A stretch of DNA of 64,000 nt from Chryseobacterium polytrichastri (lineage in GTDB: Bacteria > Bacteroidota > Bacteroidia > Flavobacteriales > Weeksellaceae), in contig NZ_FRAV01000017.1 of the NCBI RefSeq assembly GCF_900142445.1, positions 41,948 through 105,947 on the forward strand, read 5' to 3'. The translations under genes and the position numbers were made by a program. The notes under the pieces are model-generated. The model was given only the letters and a program-made list of their open reading frames with translations. It made no database searches and had not been told where the DNA came from. This document shows positions 27,629-35,289 of this stretch, piece after piece. The stretch's first letter is position 1; the number at the start of each line of letters is the position of its first letter.

Positions 27629-27823
27629 TTAAAGATCACCAGTAGTACAAGATACGCAGTCGTGCCCTGGAATTGGATATACCCATCCTCCACAACAATC
27701 CGGAACGGGTTGCAATCTACAGCCGATTATTTTTTTACCTGTATTAGGATCAGTATATAAACATTGACCCGGCATTAATCCACCATTGATTTTTGCGGTT
27801 TCTTTTCTTGATAATTTTCTCAT
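27629..27823 (-). CDS. bacteriocin-like double-glycine leader peptide, second copy
   Basis: 64 aa. Leader MRKLSRKETAKINGG ends in Gly-Gly; the mature part of 49 residues has five or six cysteines including a CC pair and CVSC, and is Gly/Pro-rich. It shares only the leader logic with the peptide at 25822, not the mature sequence. A perfect -7 box (TATATTTG on the minus strand, 27852-27845) lies 22 bases upstream of the ATG. No dedicated exporter is near. Family assignment is from the leader and the cysteine-rich tail. Confidence 0.8.
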   Translation of the reverse strand: MRKLSRKETAKINGGLMPGQCLYTDPNTGKKIIGCRLQPVPDCCGGWVYPIPGHDCVSCTTGDL

Positions 27824-27911
27824 ATTGTTTTAATTTGTTGTATTCAAATATAATTATTTATTCAATATGATGAGAAAAATTCTATTAATCTTGATGAAAG
27901 GTGTAAATAGT

Positions 27912-28343
27912 TTATCTTTTAGATTTAAAAAACTGTTTAACGATAGTGGAACATTCGTTTTCCATAACGCCAACAACCATTTCAGTTTTTGGATGAAGAG
28001 AAAGGTGTTTGTTGATAAATCCTCTTTGTTCATCTCGGGCACCAATGACAACTTTTGAAATTTGCGACCAGGAAAGAGCTCCCGAACACATCACGCAAGG
28101 TTCTAACGTCACATATAACGTACAGTTCTTTAAATATTTTCCACCTAGGAAATTAGCAGCTGAGGTTATCGCCTGCATTTCGGCATGAGCAGTAACGTCA
28201 TTCAAGGTTTCGGTAAGATTGTGGGCTCTTGCAATTACTCGATTATTAGAAACCACAATACAACCGATAGGAACCTCATCTTTTTCTAGTGCTGCTTCGG
28301 CTTCCTGAAGAGCCATTTTCATGTAATATTCGTCGGTAAACAT
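27912..28343 (-). CDS. tadA: tRNA adenosine(34) deaminase
   Basis: 143 aa. Converts A34 to inosine in the wobble position of tRNA(Arg). Cytidine-deaminase-fold zinc motifs: TAHAEMQAI (ligand His and catalytic Glu) and EPCVMCSGA (two ligand Cys). DEVPIGCIVV and the N-terminal MKMALQEAE helix match TadA. It begins 3 bp after the stop of the TonB-domain gene, on the same strand, so it is likely co-transcribed. Confidence 0.95.
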   Translation of the reverse strand: MFTDEYYMKMALQEAEAALEKDEVPIGCIVVSNNRVIARAHNLTETLNDVTAHAEMQAITSAANFLGGKYLKNCTLYVTLEPCVMCSGALSWSQISKVVIGARDEQRGFINKHLSLHPKTEMVVGVMENECSTIVKQFFKSKR

Positions 28344-28346
28344 ATA

Positions 28347-28985
28347 TTATTCAATATTTAAAGTAAGCGGAAGTTTAAAACGAAATCTTACGGCATCTCC
28401 GTTAATGGTTGCTGGAGAAAATTTTGAGGGAATAGAATATAAGGCGATCTCGGCCTGTCTGTTGAACGTAAAATTATCACCTTGTGCTTTAACATTGCTT
28501 ATACTCCCGTCTTTTTCCACAATAAAAGCAACATTGGTTTTGATGGTTTTTACTTCTGAGTAAACACCTTCCGAATAAAAAAGATCCACGACTTCCTTTC
28601 TTAAAGCATCCACTCCGCCGGGATAGGCTGCCGTTTTATCTGTTGTTGAAATAAGTTCAGATGAATCTTGTGTTTGAATGTTTTTCTTTTGAATTTTGGC
28701 AAGATCTTCTATGTTCTTTACTTTTAATAAAGCTCCAATCAATGCTACATTTTCAATACTGTCCATTTTCTTCATGAAGAACAGGAAGTCATTTTTTATA
28801 GCAGATTTATTGAATGTATTGGGCTCAGCATTAAATTTTTTCTTAAACTCAGTCCCCAACATACTTCGATGGTTGTTGTAATAATTTTTCACGAGCTTAA
28901 AGTCTTCTGTCTGTTGTGAAAAACAAAAAGAAGAAATGAGACAAAACAAACAAAGAAATAAAGCTTTCAATCCTGACATATTCAT
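28347..28985 (-). CDS. secreted protein with TonB-like C-terminal domain
   Basis: 212 aa (or 210 from the ATG two codons in). Signal peptide up to CFSQQ. Residues about 125-210 resemble a TonB C-terminal domain (PGGVDALRKEVVDLFY, NVAFIVEKDGSISNVKAQG, KFSPATINGDAVRFRFKLPL), in the form common to Bacteroidetes TonB-like proteins that lack a membrane anchor and Pro-rich linker. The central 100 residues are helical and unrecognised. Lies directly before tadA. Confidence 0.8.
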   Translation of the reverse strand: MNMSGLKALFLCLFCLISSFCFSQQTEDFKLVKNYYNNHRSMLGTEFKKKFNAEPNTFNKSAIKNDFLFFMKKMDSIENVALIGALLKVKNIEDLAKIQKKNIQTQDSSELISTTDKTAAYPGGVDALRKEVVDLFYSEGVYSEVKTIKTNVAFIVEKDGSISNVKAQGDNFTFNRQAEIALYSIPSKFSPATINGDAVRFRFKLPLTLNIE

Positions 28986-29023
28986 GTAAAAGTAATCAAA
29001 AAATATGAAATCTGATGATTCTT

Positions 29024-29944
29024 TTACAGTTCAGAATAGCTGTTTAAAGACTCTTGAAGATGGGTTCTTATATCATCAACTAATGTTTTAGGTTCTAGAA
29101 CGGTAACCTCTTTTCCGTACGATAAAATTTCCTGCATAAAGTCGTAAGTGGGATGTAAGAAAAACTCAAAGAATGTTTCCTCAAGGGTTTCTTTTGTTTC
29201 TTTTTGTGACTGATGCAACGGAAAACTTTTGATGTATTCTCCCTGATGTTTAGTACATTTAAGAACAATTTTTTGAGGCTTTTGCTCAGATAAATTCATC
29301 ACTCCGAAAGCATTTTTAAAATGTTCTCTGAAATTAAAATTGTGCTTTTCACGAAATTTATTTTTATCAACATCCAGATAATTGATTCTGTCTAAACCAA
29401 AAGATTTCAGTGCTTTGTCTTTGGTGTCGATGGCAATAAGATACCATCTGTCTTTGGATTCTTTTAACGCCAGCGGATGAACTTTTCGGGAAGTCATCAA
29501 CTTATTTTTGTAATTGTAATGTTCAAATGTGACCACTCTTTTATTACGAATGGCAAAGAAAAGGTCATAAAAATGTTCTACTCCGGTTGGTTTTCTGGAC
29601 TCGAAAAAAATGAAATTGGAGAAATCCGGATGAAGATTCAGCGCATTACTTACCTGAAAAGATTCTAATAATTTTTGATTGTATTCATCCACTTCCATAA
29701 TCGGACGACTCTCAATATAATACCGATTGTCACCCTTCTTTTTGTTATGAATGGAAAGATTAAAAAGACCTAAAATCTCACGAATATCCCTCTGCAAGGT
29801 ACGGATAGAGTAACTCTTAATATCCGCATCCTGAAATTCAAAAGAGTTTAAAAGATAGTCCTCCAGCTGCGAGTACGTTGCCGGAGAACTTTCTAATCTT
29901 TTTATAATTAAAGCATATCTTGTCAGGTAAAAGTCTTTCTTCAT
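29024..29944 (-). CDS. WYL-domain transcriptional regulator
   Basis: 306 aa. The N-terminal 75 residues are a winged helix with recognition segment YSIRTLQRDIREI. Residues about 130-215 are the WYL domain with KRVVTFEHYNYKNK and DRWYLIAIDTK. The C-terminal part is WCX-like, ending in a helix after LSYGKEVTVLEP. WYL proteins respond to nucleic-acid ligands; known members include PafB/PafC (DNA-damage activators) and BrxR/CapW (repressors of defence islands). Its own promoter carries the palindromic motif that recurs at 42.9-44.9 kb, so it may regulate itself and the island. Domain assignment is firm; target assignment is inference. Confidence 0.92.
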   Translation of the reverse strand: MKKDFYLTRYALIIKRLESSPATYSQLEDYLLNSFEFQDADIKSYSIRTLQRDIREILGLFNLSIHNKKKGDNRYYIESRPIMEVDEYNQKLLESFQVSNALNLHPDFSNFIFFESRKPTGVEHFYDLFFAIRNKRVVTFEHYNYKNKLMTSRKVHPLALKESKDRWYLIAIDTKDKALKSFGLDRINYLDVDKNKFREKHNFNFREHFKNAFGVMNLSEQKPQKIVLKCTKHQGEYIKSFPLHQSQKETKETLEETFFEFFLHPTYDFMQEILSYGKEVTVLEPKTLVDDIRTHLQESLNSYSEL

Positions 29945-29961
29945 AGTAAAGTTTTGTAAGA

Positions 29962-29996
29962 CAAATATATGTGCTTAATACGACAAAACGTGTCGT
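29962..29996 (-). promoter_or_regulatory. WYL-gene promoter: palindromic operator plus -7 box
   Basis: ACGACAAAACGTGTCGT at 29980-29996 is a 17-bp palindrome (ACGACA-N5-TGTCGT). Read on the minus strand, TTGTC is followed by exactly 12 bases and then TATATTTG (29969-29962), a perfect -7 box, 18 bases before the ATG. The same arrangement recurs at 42889, 44151, 44741 and 44888. Confidence 0.75.
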
Positions 29997-30068
29997 GTTT
30001 TATTTTTTGTAATAAATTTGTTGGATGATTGAAAAACAAAAAAGCGTAGATTTTTTTCTTCTCATTAT

Positions 30069-30377
30069 CTATTTATCAAAAACATAATTTCCATTTTTAT
30101 CTAAATTAATCCTCAATTCTTCAGGGAAAATTAAGGCAGATAATGGTTTTCCATCCTTATCATTTATAGCGATGATGTAATTTCCATACATTTCATTAGG
30201 TGGAAATCCTTTTGAGTAGTCATACGATCCAGCCCAGTAATCCATATTGAATCTATTATCCTGATCTTCTTTCTTCCAAAAATTTAATTGTATAGGATAC
30301 TGATGATTATGATCTAATTTTAAATCTTTATAAACCTTTGCTATAGTTTTTTTTATCTGATCTTCTGTCTGTTTCAT
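30069..30377 (-). CDS. small hypothetical protein, possible immunity protein
   Basis: 102 aa, no signal peptide, acidic and aromatic-rich (YWAGSYDYSKGFPP). I do not recognise a family. It follows the SMI1/KNR4 gene by 34 bp on the same strand at the end of a run of immunity-like genes, so an immunity role is guessed from position only. Clean ATG, normal codon use for the region. Between it and the WYL gene (29945-30068) is the palindromic promoter only. Confidence 0.6.
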   Translation of the reverse strand: MKQTEDQIKKTIAKVYKDLKLDHNHQYPIQLNFWKKEDQDNRFNMDYWAGSYDYSKGFPPNEMYGNYIIAINDKDGKPLSALIFPEELRINLDKNGNYVFDK

Positions 30378-30411
30378 GATGACTAATATTAAGTTTTCAC
30401 TTTCGGATTTA

Positions 30412-30900
30412 TTAAACAGAAAGATTATTTTCTGAGATGTAGACTAGTTCATCAATCATATCCGCCAATGTTTTAAAAGGAGACTTCCATATAATTTCTC
30501 CTTCATCGTTGTCATAATCTTTGTGAATAGAAAAATTCCAAGGTTGAGAATTGTCTTCATTATCAAGAAAAATAAAAACTCCGCACTGACCTTCAAAAGT
30601 ATTGAGTATTGCAATTGGACGAACAATGTCAACGTTTCTTGTCCGAAGTGCTTCTTTATATTTTATGACAAGTTTTCCTGCATTTTTCCCGACATGATTT
30701 AATGAGATACAGCTGAACTCACCACCAATATTGAGGAATTCTTTATATACTTTAGGAAAAGAATTTCCATTATTCATTTCCAGTTCCAACTGCTTGATTT
30801 CTGTTTCCGTTAAACCAACAGGTGGACCGAATGCAGAAATCCTTTTACTTGCCCCATTTTGTTTATAAAACTCATATTTTTTTAAATACTCAATTTCCAA
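30412..30900 (-). CDS. SMI1/KNR4 (SUKH) family immunity-like protein
   Basis: 162 aa. GLTETEIKQLELEM followed by FPKVYKEFLNIGGEFS is the SUKH signature near residues 28-65, and GQCGVFIFLDNE and DMIDELVYISEN fit the rest of the fold. SUKH proteins are a common immunity family for polymorphic toxins. The start codon is TTG (30900-30898); no ATG occurs before residue 41, and the frame extends upstream only to a stop at 30933-30931. No full toxin gene lies directly upstream; instead there is the 1-kb gap with a MITE and a pseudogene. Confidence 0.82.
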   Translation of the reverse strand: MEIEYLKKYEFYKQNGASKRISAFGPPVGLTETEIKQLELEMNNGNSFPKVYKEFLNIGGEFSCISLNHVGKNAGKLVIKYKEALRTRNVDIVRPIAILNTFEGQCGVFIFLDNEDNSQPWNFSIHKDYDNDEGEIIWKSPFKTLADMIDELVYISENNLSV

Positions 30901-31043
30901 AACTTTCTCTTTTGTAGATAGTAATATACATTATTTTAGCTTTAATTCTTTTTTAAAAATAAAAACCGCAATAGTTAAGTTGCTGTTAAAGCTATAAGTT
31001 ATTTATAGAGTTTATTTCAAATAAAAAATAAAAGTTTAATTAA

Positions 31044-31440
31044 GAGCCTGTTTAGATTTTACTCAATAATTTTTATACATCTAGTTCTCAGTTGTTTATT
31101 TTCATCAACAATACTCAATAGATGATGTTTGAAATTATTTTTTGATTAAAAAGATTAACGCAAAGTTGATGAATAATTTTGCTTTATTCTAAGTGAGCAA
31201 AGTCATGCGACTTCGTCGCTGATGAAGCAGTATGCTTATCCATACGCTTCGACGAATCAACAAAGTTGATTCCTATCCTTTGCTCCCTGAAAACATACAT
31301 AATGAAGCTAAAGCTTTGCGTTAGAAAAACAGGTCATCAGTACATTGTCTTTTAAATCAAAAAAAAACCTTAAAGAATATAATTTAGATAAAGATTTGAA
31401 TGTGATGCAAAAAATTAAATTTAGAAATTTAAACAGGCTC
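31044..31440. mobile_element. MITE-like element with terminal inverted repeats
   Basis: 397 bp with no coding frame. The left end GAGCCTGTTTAGATTT and the inverted right end GAGCCTGTTTAAATTT match at 15 of 16 positions. Both are bordered by TAA (31041-31043 and 31441-31443), a candidate 3-bp target duplication. Nested inverted segments inside (GCAAAG near 31152 with CTTTGC near 31313; GAGCAAAG near 31196 with CTTTGCTC near 31279) would fold it into a long hairpin. The ends and 3-bp duplication are compatible with mobilisation by an IS5/IS1031-type transposase, but no such gene is in the window. Confidence 0.65.
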
Positions 31441-31487
31441 TAAGTAAAGATGACTTCTATATTTATTTTCTTTAATTCCATTTTTTT

Positions 31488-31699
31488 TTAATTTTTAAGC
31501 TCTTCAGGTGATGGCTGAATTGTCTGCTGTGAATAATCCATAAAATTTTCTAACGTTTCTGATTGATTAGCTGTTATTCCCATTCTTTTTTCTGTGCTTT
31601 CTAATGCTGTTTTAAGAGGTATTAGTGATTTTTCAACATTCTTTGCAAAAAAAATAAATCACCAATTAAAGCGGTTTTTGTTTTTAAAATAGTGGATAG
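31488..31699 (-). pseudogene. frameshifted remnant of an island gene
   Basis: Minus-strand codons from 31699 read TILKTKTALIGDLFF, then an A8 run (plus 31647-31654) shifts the frame into AKNVEKSLIPLKTALES and onward to PSPEELKN and a stop at 31490-31488. Upstream is a stop at 31702-31700. It looks like the C-terminal 65-70 residues of a decayed protein, toxin tip or immunity, in the array. Identity is not recognised. 31700-31968 shows nothing else that I can support. Confidence 0.5.
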
Positions 31700-31968
31700 T
31701 TAAAGAATAAGGTCAGTATTTCTAAATTATTATTTTACCTTATTTCTGCTATTTGAGAGTAAATTTCATCTTCCTAATATATGTGGTTATACAGCAAGAT
31801 GTTTTTGAGCATCATTATAATATTTTTTTTTGAAAAAATAAGCCATATCTACTGTGGCTTAAAAAGTCTCAAAGAGTATCAATAAAAAAATATTCCTTTT
31901 CGATGAAATGTTTTTAAGAAAAACAGGTGGTAATATTATTTAGTCTAATAGATGTGCTTTATTTTGAG

Positions 31969-32613
31969 TTAATTACATTTGTATGGTGTAATGTCGTGCT
32001 TAAACAGTTCTAAAATTTTTTTTTCTTTGTCTTTAGACATATCAAAGTTACTATATTCATTATCTGTAAAATTATATCTATCTTTTCCTTTATCGGGAAA
32101 AGCAATATATTTTTCAAACTTACCCTTTCTCATAAATAATAAAATAATACTTGGAAAGCTATCTTGAATGCATTTATAGCTTTCATTTGAAGTAAAACCT
32201 GTTCTATAGATATCGTTAAATAAATAGTAATTAAATAAAATGTCAGAAAGCTTATCTAATTCAGCGGAAGTAATAATTCTTGTTTTATTGTGGAACTTAT
32301 TTTCAAGATAGTTTCTAGGTTCATTAGTTTCAGTCACAAAATTTGGAGATACAACATACATAGTATCATAATTATCAAAAGGATAAATAGTTTTCCTAAC
32401 ATTTAAGGGAATGGAAAAAGCTTGCTTAAAAACTGGATAAACTCCTCTTTGTGGAGCAGGAGGAGGGTTTTTGTCAGTAATCCATTTTTGTTCCTTTTTG
32501 TATTTTGAGCAATTTTTTAAACAATATGAATTTCGATATTGTTGTAATTTATTATTCTGTGAAAGTAATAATGCATAAAAAAATATGCATAATATTGAAC
32601 AAAAACTTTTCAT
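31969..32613 (-). CDS. hypothetical secreted protein, possible cognate of a toxin tip
   Basis: 214 aa with a signal peptide (MKSFCSILCIFFYALLLSQ), two nearby cysteines (YCLKNCSKYKKEQ) and no domain that I know. Its ATG is 2 bp after the stop of the toxin-tip remnant at 32615, which is the usual toxin-immunity gene order, so it may be a periplasmic immunity protein. That remnant has been separated from any N-terminal part by the RAYT element. Confidence 0.6.
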   Translation of the reverse strand: MKSFCSILCIFFYALLLSQNNKLQQYRNSYCLKNCSKYKKEQKWITDKNPPPAPQRGVYPVFKQAFSIPLNVRKTIYPFDNYDTMYVVSPNFVTETNEPRNYLENKFHNKTRIITSAELDKLSDILFNYYLFNDIYRTGFTSNESYKCIQDSFPSIILLFMRKGKFEKYIAFPDKGKDRYNFTDNEYSNFDMSKDKEKKILELFKHDITPYKCN

Positions 32614-32614
32614 A

Positions 32615-32690
32615 TTATTTTTTTAATTCAGGATATGCTTTTTCTGTTTCAGCCTTCCATTGTTCAAATTTAACTTTTCCCTCGCTGCCG
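32615..32690 (-). pseudogene. 3' end of a toxin-like gene cut by the RAYT element
   Basis: Minus-strand codons read GKVKFEQWKAETEKAYPELKK and stop at 32617-32615. The Trp/Lys-rich ending in YPELKK is the style of toxin C-termini. The frame runs into the REP palindrome that bounds the RAYT element at 32685, and no matching upstream part is seen beyond the other REP at 33373. Read as the last 20-odd codons of an interrupted gene. Confidence 0.5.
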
Positions 32691-33373
32691 CACGAATCCT
32701 TTCGTGTGGTTAGTGATCCTATAAATCAAATATTCTAAAAATCACAATATCATCCAAAAGCCCTTTCTCATCTGAATAATCTATTGCGCTGCTGTATCTG
32801 TAATCTTCCGCACGGAAAACTAAACCTGCTTCAACCGGATTTTGGTGTACATAATTTATTTTTTGATTGATTACACGATTGCTCCACAACTCAATAGGTT
32901 TATTATCATGTCTCCAAAATTGATATTGTTTCACATTGGAAGTTTTTGAGCCTTCCTGAAGAAAGAAATTGAGTAGAAATTCTTTTCTGCTTTCTTGAGG
33001 GTTTTCTTTAATAGCTTTTATAATGGCTTTGCTTGTAAATCTTTTCAAATCGCCAATCAGAAGTTCAGGTTTGTGACCGTTTATACTTCTAAAAACTAAA
33101 TGTACGTGACTTGACATGATGCACCACGAATGTATTTCTAATCCTTTATTCTTTTGGCAAAACCTTAAGCTTTCTAAAAGAATTTCTTTGTATTCATTTT
33201 GGATAAATACATCTAGCCAACCTACTACAGCAAAACTTATGAAATATAATCCTTCAGGATTATGAAATTTGTAATTTCGGCTCATCTTTATGTTTTTATA
33301 AAGATAAAAATAATACAATCTAGAATAAAGTTTTAAAAGAAAAAGCCACACGATATAATCGTGCGGCAGCTAG
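32685..33373 (-). mobile_element. REP-bounded RAYT element
   Basis: A transposase gene flanked by two REP palindromes in inverted orientation. The left one is CTGCCGCACGA-N6-TCGTGTGGTTAG (stem 32687-32695 with 32702-32710), and the right one is GCCACACGA-N5-TCGTGCGGCAG (stem 33345-33353 with 33359-33367). The right REP is the near-exact reverse complement of the left. This is the usual RAYT-REP arrangement. It is inserted among toxin-immunity remnants. Confidence 0.8.
32719..33285 (-). CDS. REP-associated tyrosine transposase (RAYT, Y1_Tnp family)
   Basis: 188 aa from MSRNYKFHNPEGLYFISFAV; a frame extension to 33351 is mostly non-conserved and overlaps the REP. HUH-type single-strand nuclease: HVHLVF holds the two metal-binding His, and INYVHQNPVEAGLV near residue 155 holds the catalytic Tyr. 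The Bacteroidetes RAYT subgroup is recognised by YRYSSAIDY near the end. Flanking REP palindromes are its likely recognition sites. All key residues are present, so it may be active. Confidence 0.9.
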   Translation of the reverse strand: MSRNYKFHNPEGLYFISFAVVGWLDVFIQNEYKEILLESLRFCQKNKGLEIHSWCIMSSHVHLVFRSINGHKPELLIGDLKRFTSKAIIKAIKENPQESRKEFLLNFFLQEGSKTSNVKQYQFWRHDNKPIELWSNRVINQKINYVHQNPVEAGLVFRAEDYRYSSAIDYSDEKGLLDDIVIFRIFDL

Positions 33374-33451
33374 GGGCAACAGTTAAGTTGCTGTTTTTGC
33401 CCACGAATTAAAATTAAATTCATGTGGTTTTATATTGGGAAAGCATATGGA

Positions 33452-33802
33452 TTATTTATAATCGAATCTGTCTTCATCAGGATACCAATAAAGATCTAAA
33501 CTGGGTGTCATTGTTTCATTTTCATAGTCTTGTATATAGCTTTCTAAGCTATCTGCAGTGCCAAAACCAACTACCCTTCCGTATTTTTTTTCTACTAAAA
33601 ATTGGGAGTTTCCTACCAAAGATTTATTAAAATTTCCGGTTAATATATATTCTTTGGATTGATAATCATAAATATTACCATACGGTTTTTTGATAGTCTC
33701 TTCGGTCAAGATTACTACTTCAATATCTGATCCTCCAAAATGTTCTGCTTTGCTTTTCAAATAGCGTTCGGCTATTATTAGCATTTCTTGGTCTGTTAAC
33801 AT
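33452..33802 (-). CDS. YrhB/Imm35-like immunity protein
   Basis: 116 aa, cytoplasmic. PYGNIYDYQSKEYILTGN, then SQFLVEKKYGRVVGFGTADS and LESYIQDYEN match the YrhB/Imm35 layout (a small alpha/beta protein ending with a G-T-x-x-S-x-E-x-Y-I pattern). Imm35 proteins neutralise toxins in polymorphic systems. Immediately upstream (11 bp) is a short reading frame that may be the remnant of its toxin. Downstream lies the RAYT element. Confidence 0.75.
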   Translation of the reverse strand: MLTDQEMLIIAERYLKSKAEHFGGSDIEVVILTEETIKKPYGNIYDYQSKEYILTGNFNKSLVGNSQFLVEKKYGRVVGFGTADSLESYIQDYENETMTPSLDLYWYPDEDRFDYK

Positions 33803-33813
33803 AATTTATTCTT

Positions 33814-33942
33814 TTAGTTCTTTTTTTCCTTTGTAGAAAGATTATGTTTCTTTCCATAATTAATTAAAAGGCTATAAAGTATTTGAGGGTTAGTTTCTTG
33901 TGTTAATTGCTGTTCTGCTATTTTTGTGAAGTTTGAGATCAT
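33814..33942 (-). CDS. short reading frame before Imm35, possible toxin-tip remnant
   Basis: 42 codons starting MISNFTKIAEQQLTQ and ending LSTKEKKN. An in-frame stop lies four codons upstream of the ATG, so it is not continuous with a larger gene. Place and composition (Lys-rich ending just before an immunity gene) suggest the leftover C-terminus of a toxin, but it could be a real small protein. The bases before the SMI1 gene also encode LSTKEKV, a short similarity that may be chance. Confidence 0.4.
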   Translation of the reverse strand: MISNFTKIAEQQLTQETNPQILYSLLINYGKKHNLSTKEKKN

Positions 33943-33967
33943 TTTGATGTTTCACTAAGCAAAGAAA

Positions 33968-33985
33968 AACCACCCTAAGGTGGTT
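33968..33985 (-). terminator. terminator of the toxin operon
   Basis: AACCACC/GGTGGTT stem with a 4-base loop; the minus strand continues GGTGGTTTTTCTTTG, a T-tract. It lies 8 bp after the stop of the gene at 33993 and probably ends the operon coming from 42 kb. Confidence 0.75.
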
Positions 33986-33992
33986 ATGGTTA

Positions 33993-34526
33993 TCAATGGA
34001 ATTTTTTTGATATTTTCATATTAGCTCCTAGTTTAAAAAAGGAGGGAGTGACTTCAATATATTCTATTCCACTACCAGAATTTAATATATATTTATCTCC
34101 GTTTTTTGAATGATTTTTCCCTATTAAAGACTCTTCAATAATCTGATCAATCTGAGTAAAAGGAGTTGACATATTAAATTCAAGGGATTCGAAATGATCA
34201 TTTCGATTATATTTAAACTTCAGAGATTTTAGCTCATGCCTATATTGAAATTTTTTTGTATACAATGTTCCATCCGATTTTTTTTCTTTTTTTATTGTTT
34301 CTGAAATAAGTGCACCCAATAAAGCTACATTTGCATATTTATCTTTAAAAATAGTAATTATGACATGGATAAAATCTTTTAAATTACAACTTTTTAAAAA
34401 CAATTCTATTTCTGTTTTTTCCTTGTCATATTTCATAAGTTCGTTGATACTTTCTATAGGGTTATCTATTGTTTTCATAGCCTCTATGTAGTAGAAGACT
34501 TCAAAATCCAAACTTTCTCTTTTCAT
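33993..34526 (-). CDS. putative immunity protein, paralogue of the gene at 34690
   Basis: 177 aa, cytoplasmic, unknown family. It shares with the 194-aa neighbour the pattern FKDKYAN...GALI (there YKEKYAQ...MNLLI), a central Tyr/Lys-rich strand region and EESLIGK (there EKSLNGK). The two look like diverged paralogues, a common state for immunity genes. A toxin-tip remnant ends 8 bp before its ATG. A terminator follows. Confidence 0.6.
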   Translation of the reverse strand: MKRESLDFEVFYYIEAMKTIDNPIESINELMKYDKEKTEIELFLKSCNLKDFIHVIITIFKDKYANVALLGALISETIKKEKKSDGTLYTKKFQYRHELKSLKFKYNRNDHFESLEFNMSTPFTQIDQIIEESLIGKNHSKNGDKYILNSGSGIEYIEVTPSFFKLGANMKISKKFH

Positions 34527-34534
34527 AATATTGA

Positions 34535-34618
34535 TTATTGATATTTAATATATTCTACTAATTCCCCAAGTTCATCTATAAAGGTATCAGCTATTTTTTT
34601 GTTAAAAATAAGTAATGT
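34535..34618 (-). pseudogene. toxin-tip remnant
   Basis: Minus-strand codons after a stop at 34621-34619 read TLLIFNKKIADTFIDELGEL and then VEYIKYQ, stopping at 34537-34535. No start codon of its own. The ending VEYIKYQ resembles the ending VEYIHYIK of the 853-aa toxin-like protein, and it stands directly before an immunity-like gene. I read it as the last 28 codons of a displaced toxin C-terminus. Confidence 0.5.
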
Positions 34619-34689
34619 TTAATAAAAATATATATTATGAGATATTTGATTATCAATAGATTAAAAGTTCTGTTTAATCTAATGTCCTT

Positions 34690-35274
34690 TTATCCTAAGC
34701 CGTAGTAAGCAATCCATTTATCGGGATTAATAGTAATCTTTACTTTTTTGCCCGTTATTTCTACTAAAGCTATTGGTGAGTTTTCAACTTTAAAAGTAAG
34801 GTTGTCATTTGATTGTATTATCTGATATTGTTTTCCGTTTAAGCTTTTTTCTACAGCTTCTTTAAATTTATTTATATTTTGTTGTTGTTTAAATGAAAAC
34901 TCCATATATTCAGAAAAGCAACATCCTTTATCCGTATCAAATTTTAATTTGCATATAAGGTGTTCAAAATCAATTCTATTAATCTTTTTTGAGCTTAAAT
35001 AGATATCAGTTTTTTCATCGAGATAAGAGGGATATTTATCTTCTATCTTATAAGAATCCTCAATTAATAAATTCATTGTCCAAAAGTGATTCTGTGCATA
35101 TTTTTCTTTATAAGAAAATATAAGTAGTTCAACTACTTTATCTAATGGTTTGGTTGTTATAAAAGACTTGAATTTATCAATGTGGGGTTTTAATTCTGTC
35201 GTTTTGGGATCTATTCCATCTAAAACGAAAAGTTCATCGTAATAAAAAAAATCTAATTTAAAATTGATGTCCAT
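34690..35274 (-). CDS. putative immunity protein for the 853-aa toxin
   Basis: 194 aa, cytoplasmic, acidic N-terminus, unknown family. It starts 15 bp after the stop of the 853-aa toxin-like gene, the usual position of the cognate immunity gene, and resembles the 177-aa protein at 33993 in several blocks (see there). CCFSEYMEFSFKQQQ contains a Cys pair with no evident metal site. Confidence 0.6.
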   Translation of the reverse strand: MDINFKLDFFYYDELFVLDGIDPKTTELKPHIDKFKSFITTKPLDKVVELLIFSYKEKYAQNHFWTMNLLIEDSYKIEDKYPSYLDEKTDIYLSSKKINRIDFEHLICKLKFDTDKGCCFSEYMEFSFKQQQNINKFKEAVEKSLNGKQYQIIQSNDNLTFKVENSPIALVEITGKKVKITINPDKWIAYYGLG

Positions 35275-35289
35275 AATATTATTGATTTA

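Noticed and set aside
31190..31300. GC-richer hairpin region as a tRNA or small RNA gene.
   Set aside because: No tRNA cloverleaf or TTC-loop; the inverted segments are explained as the inside of the MITE-like element.
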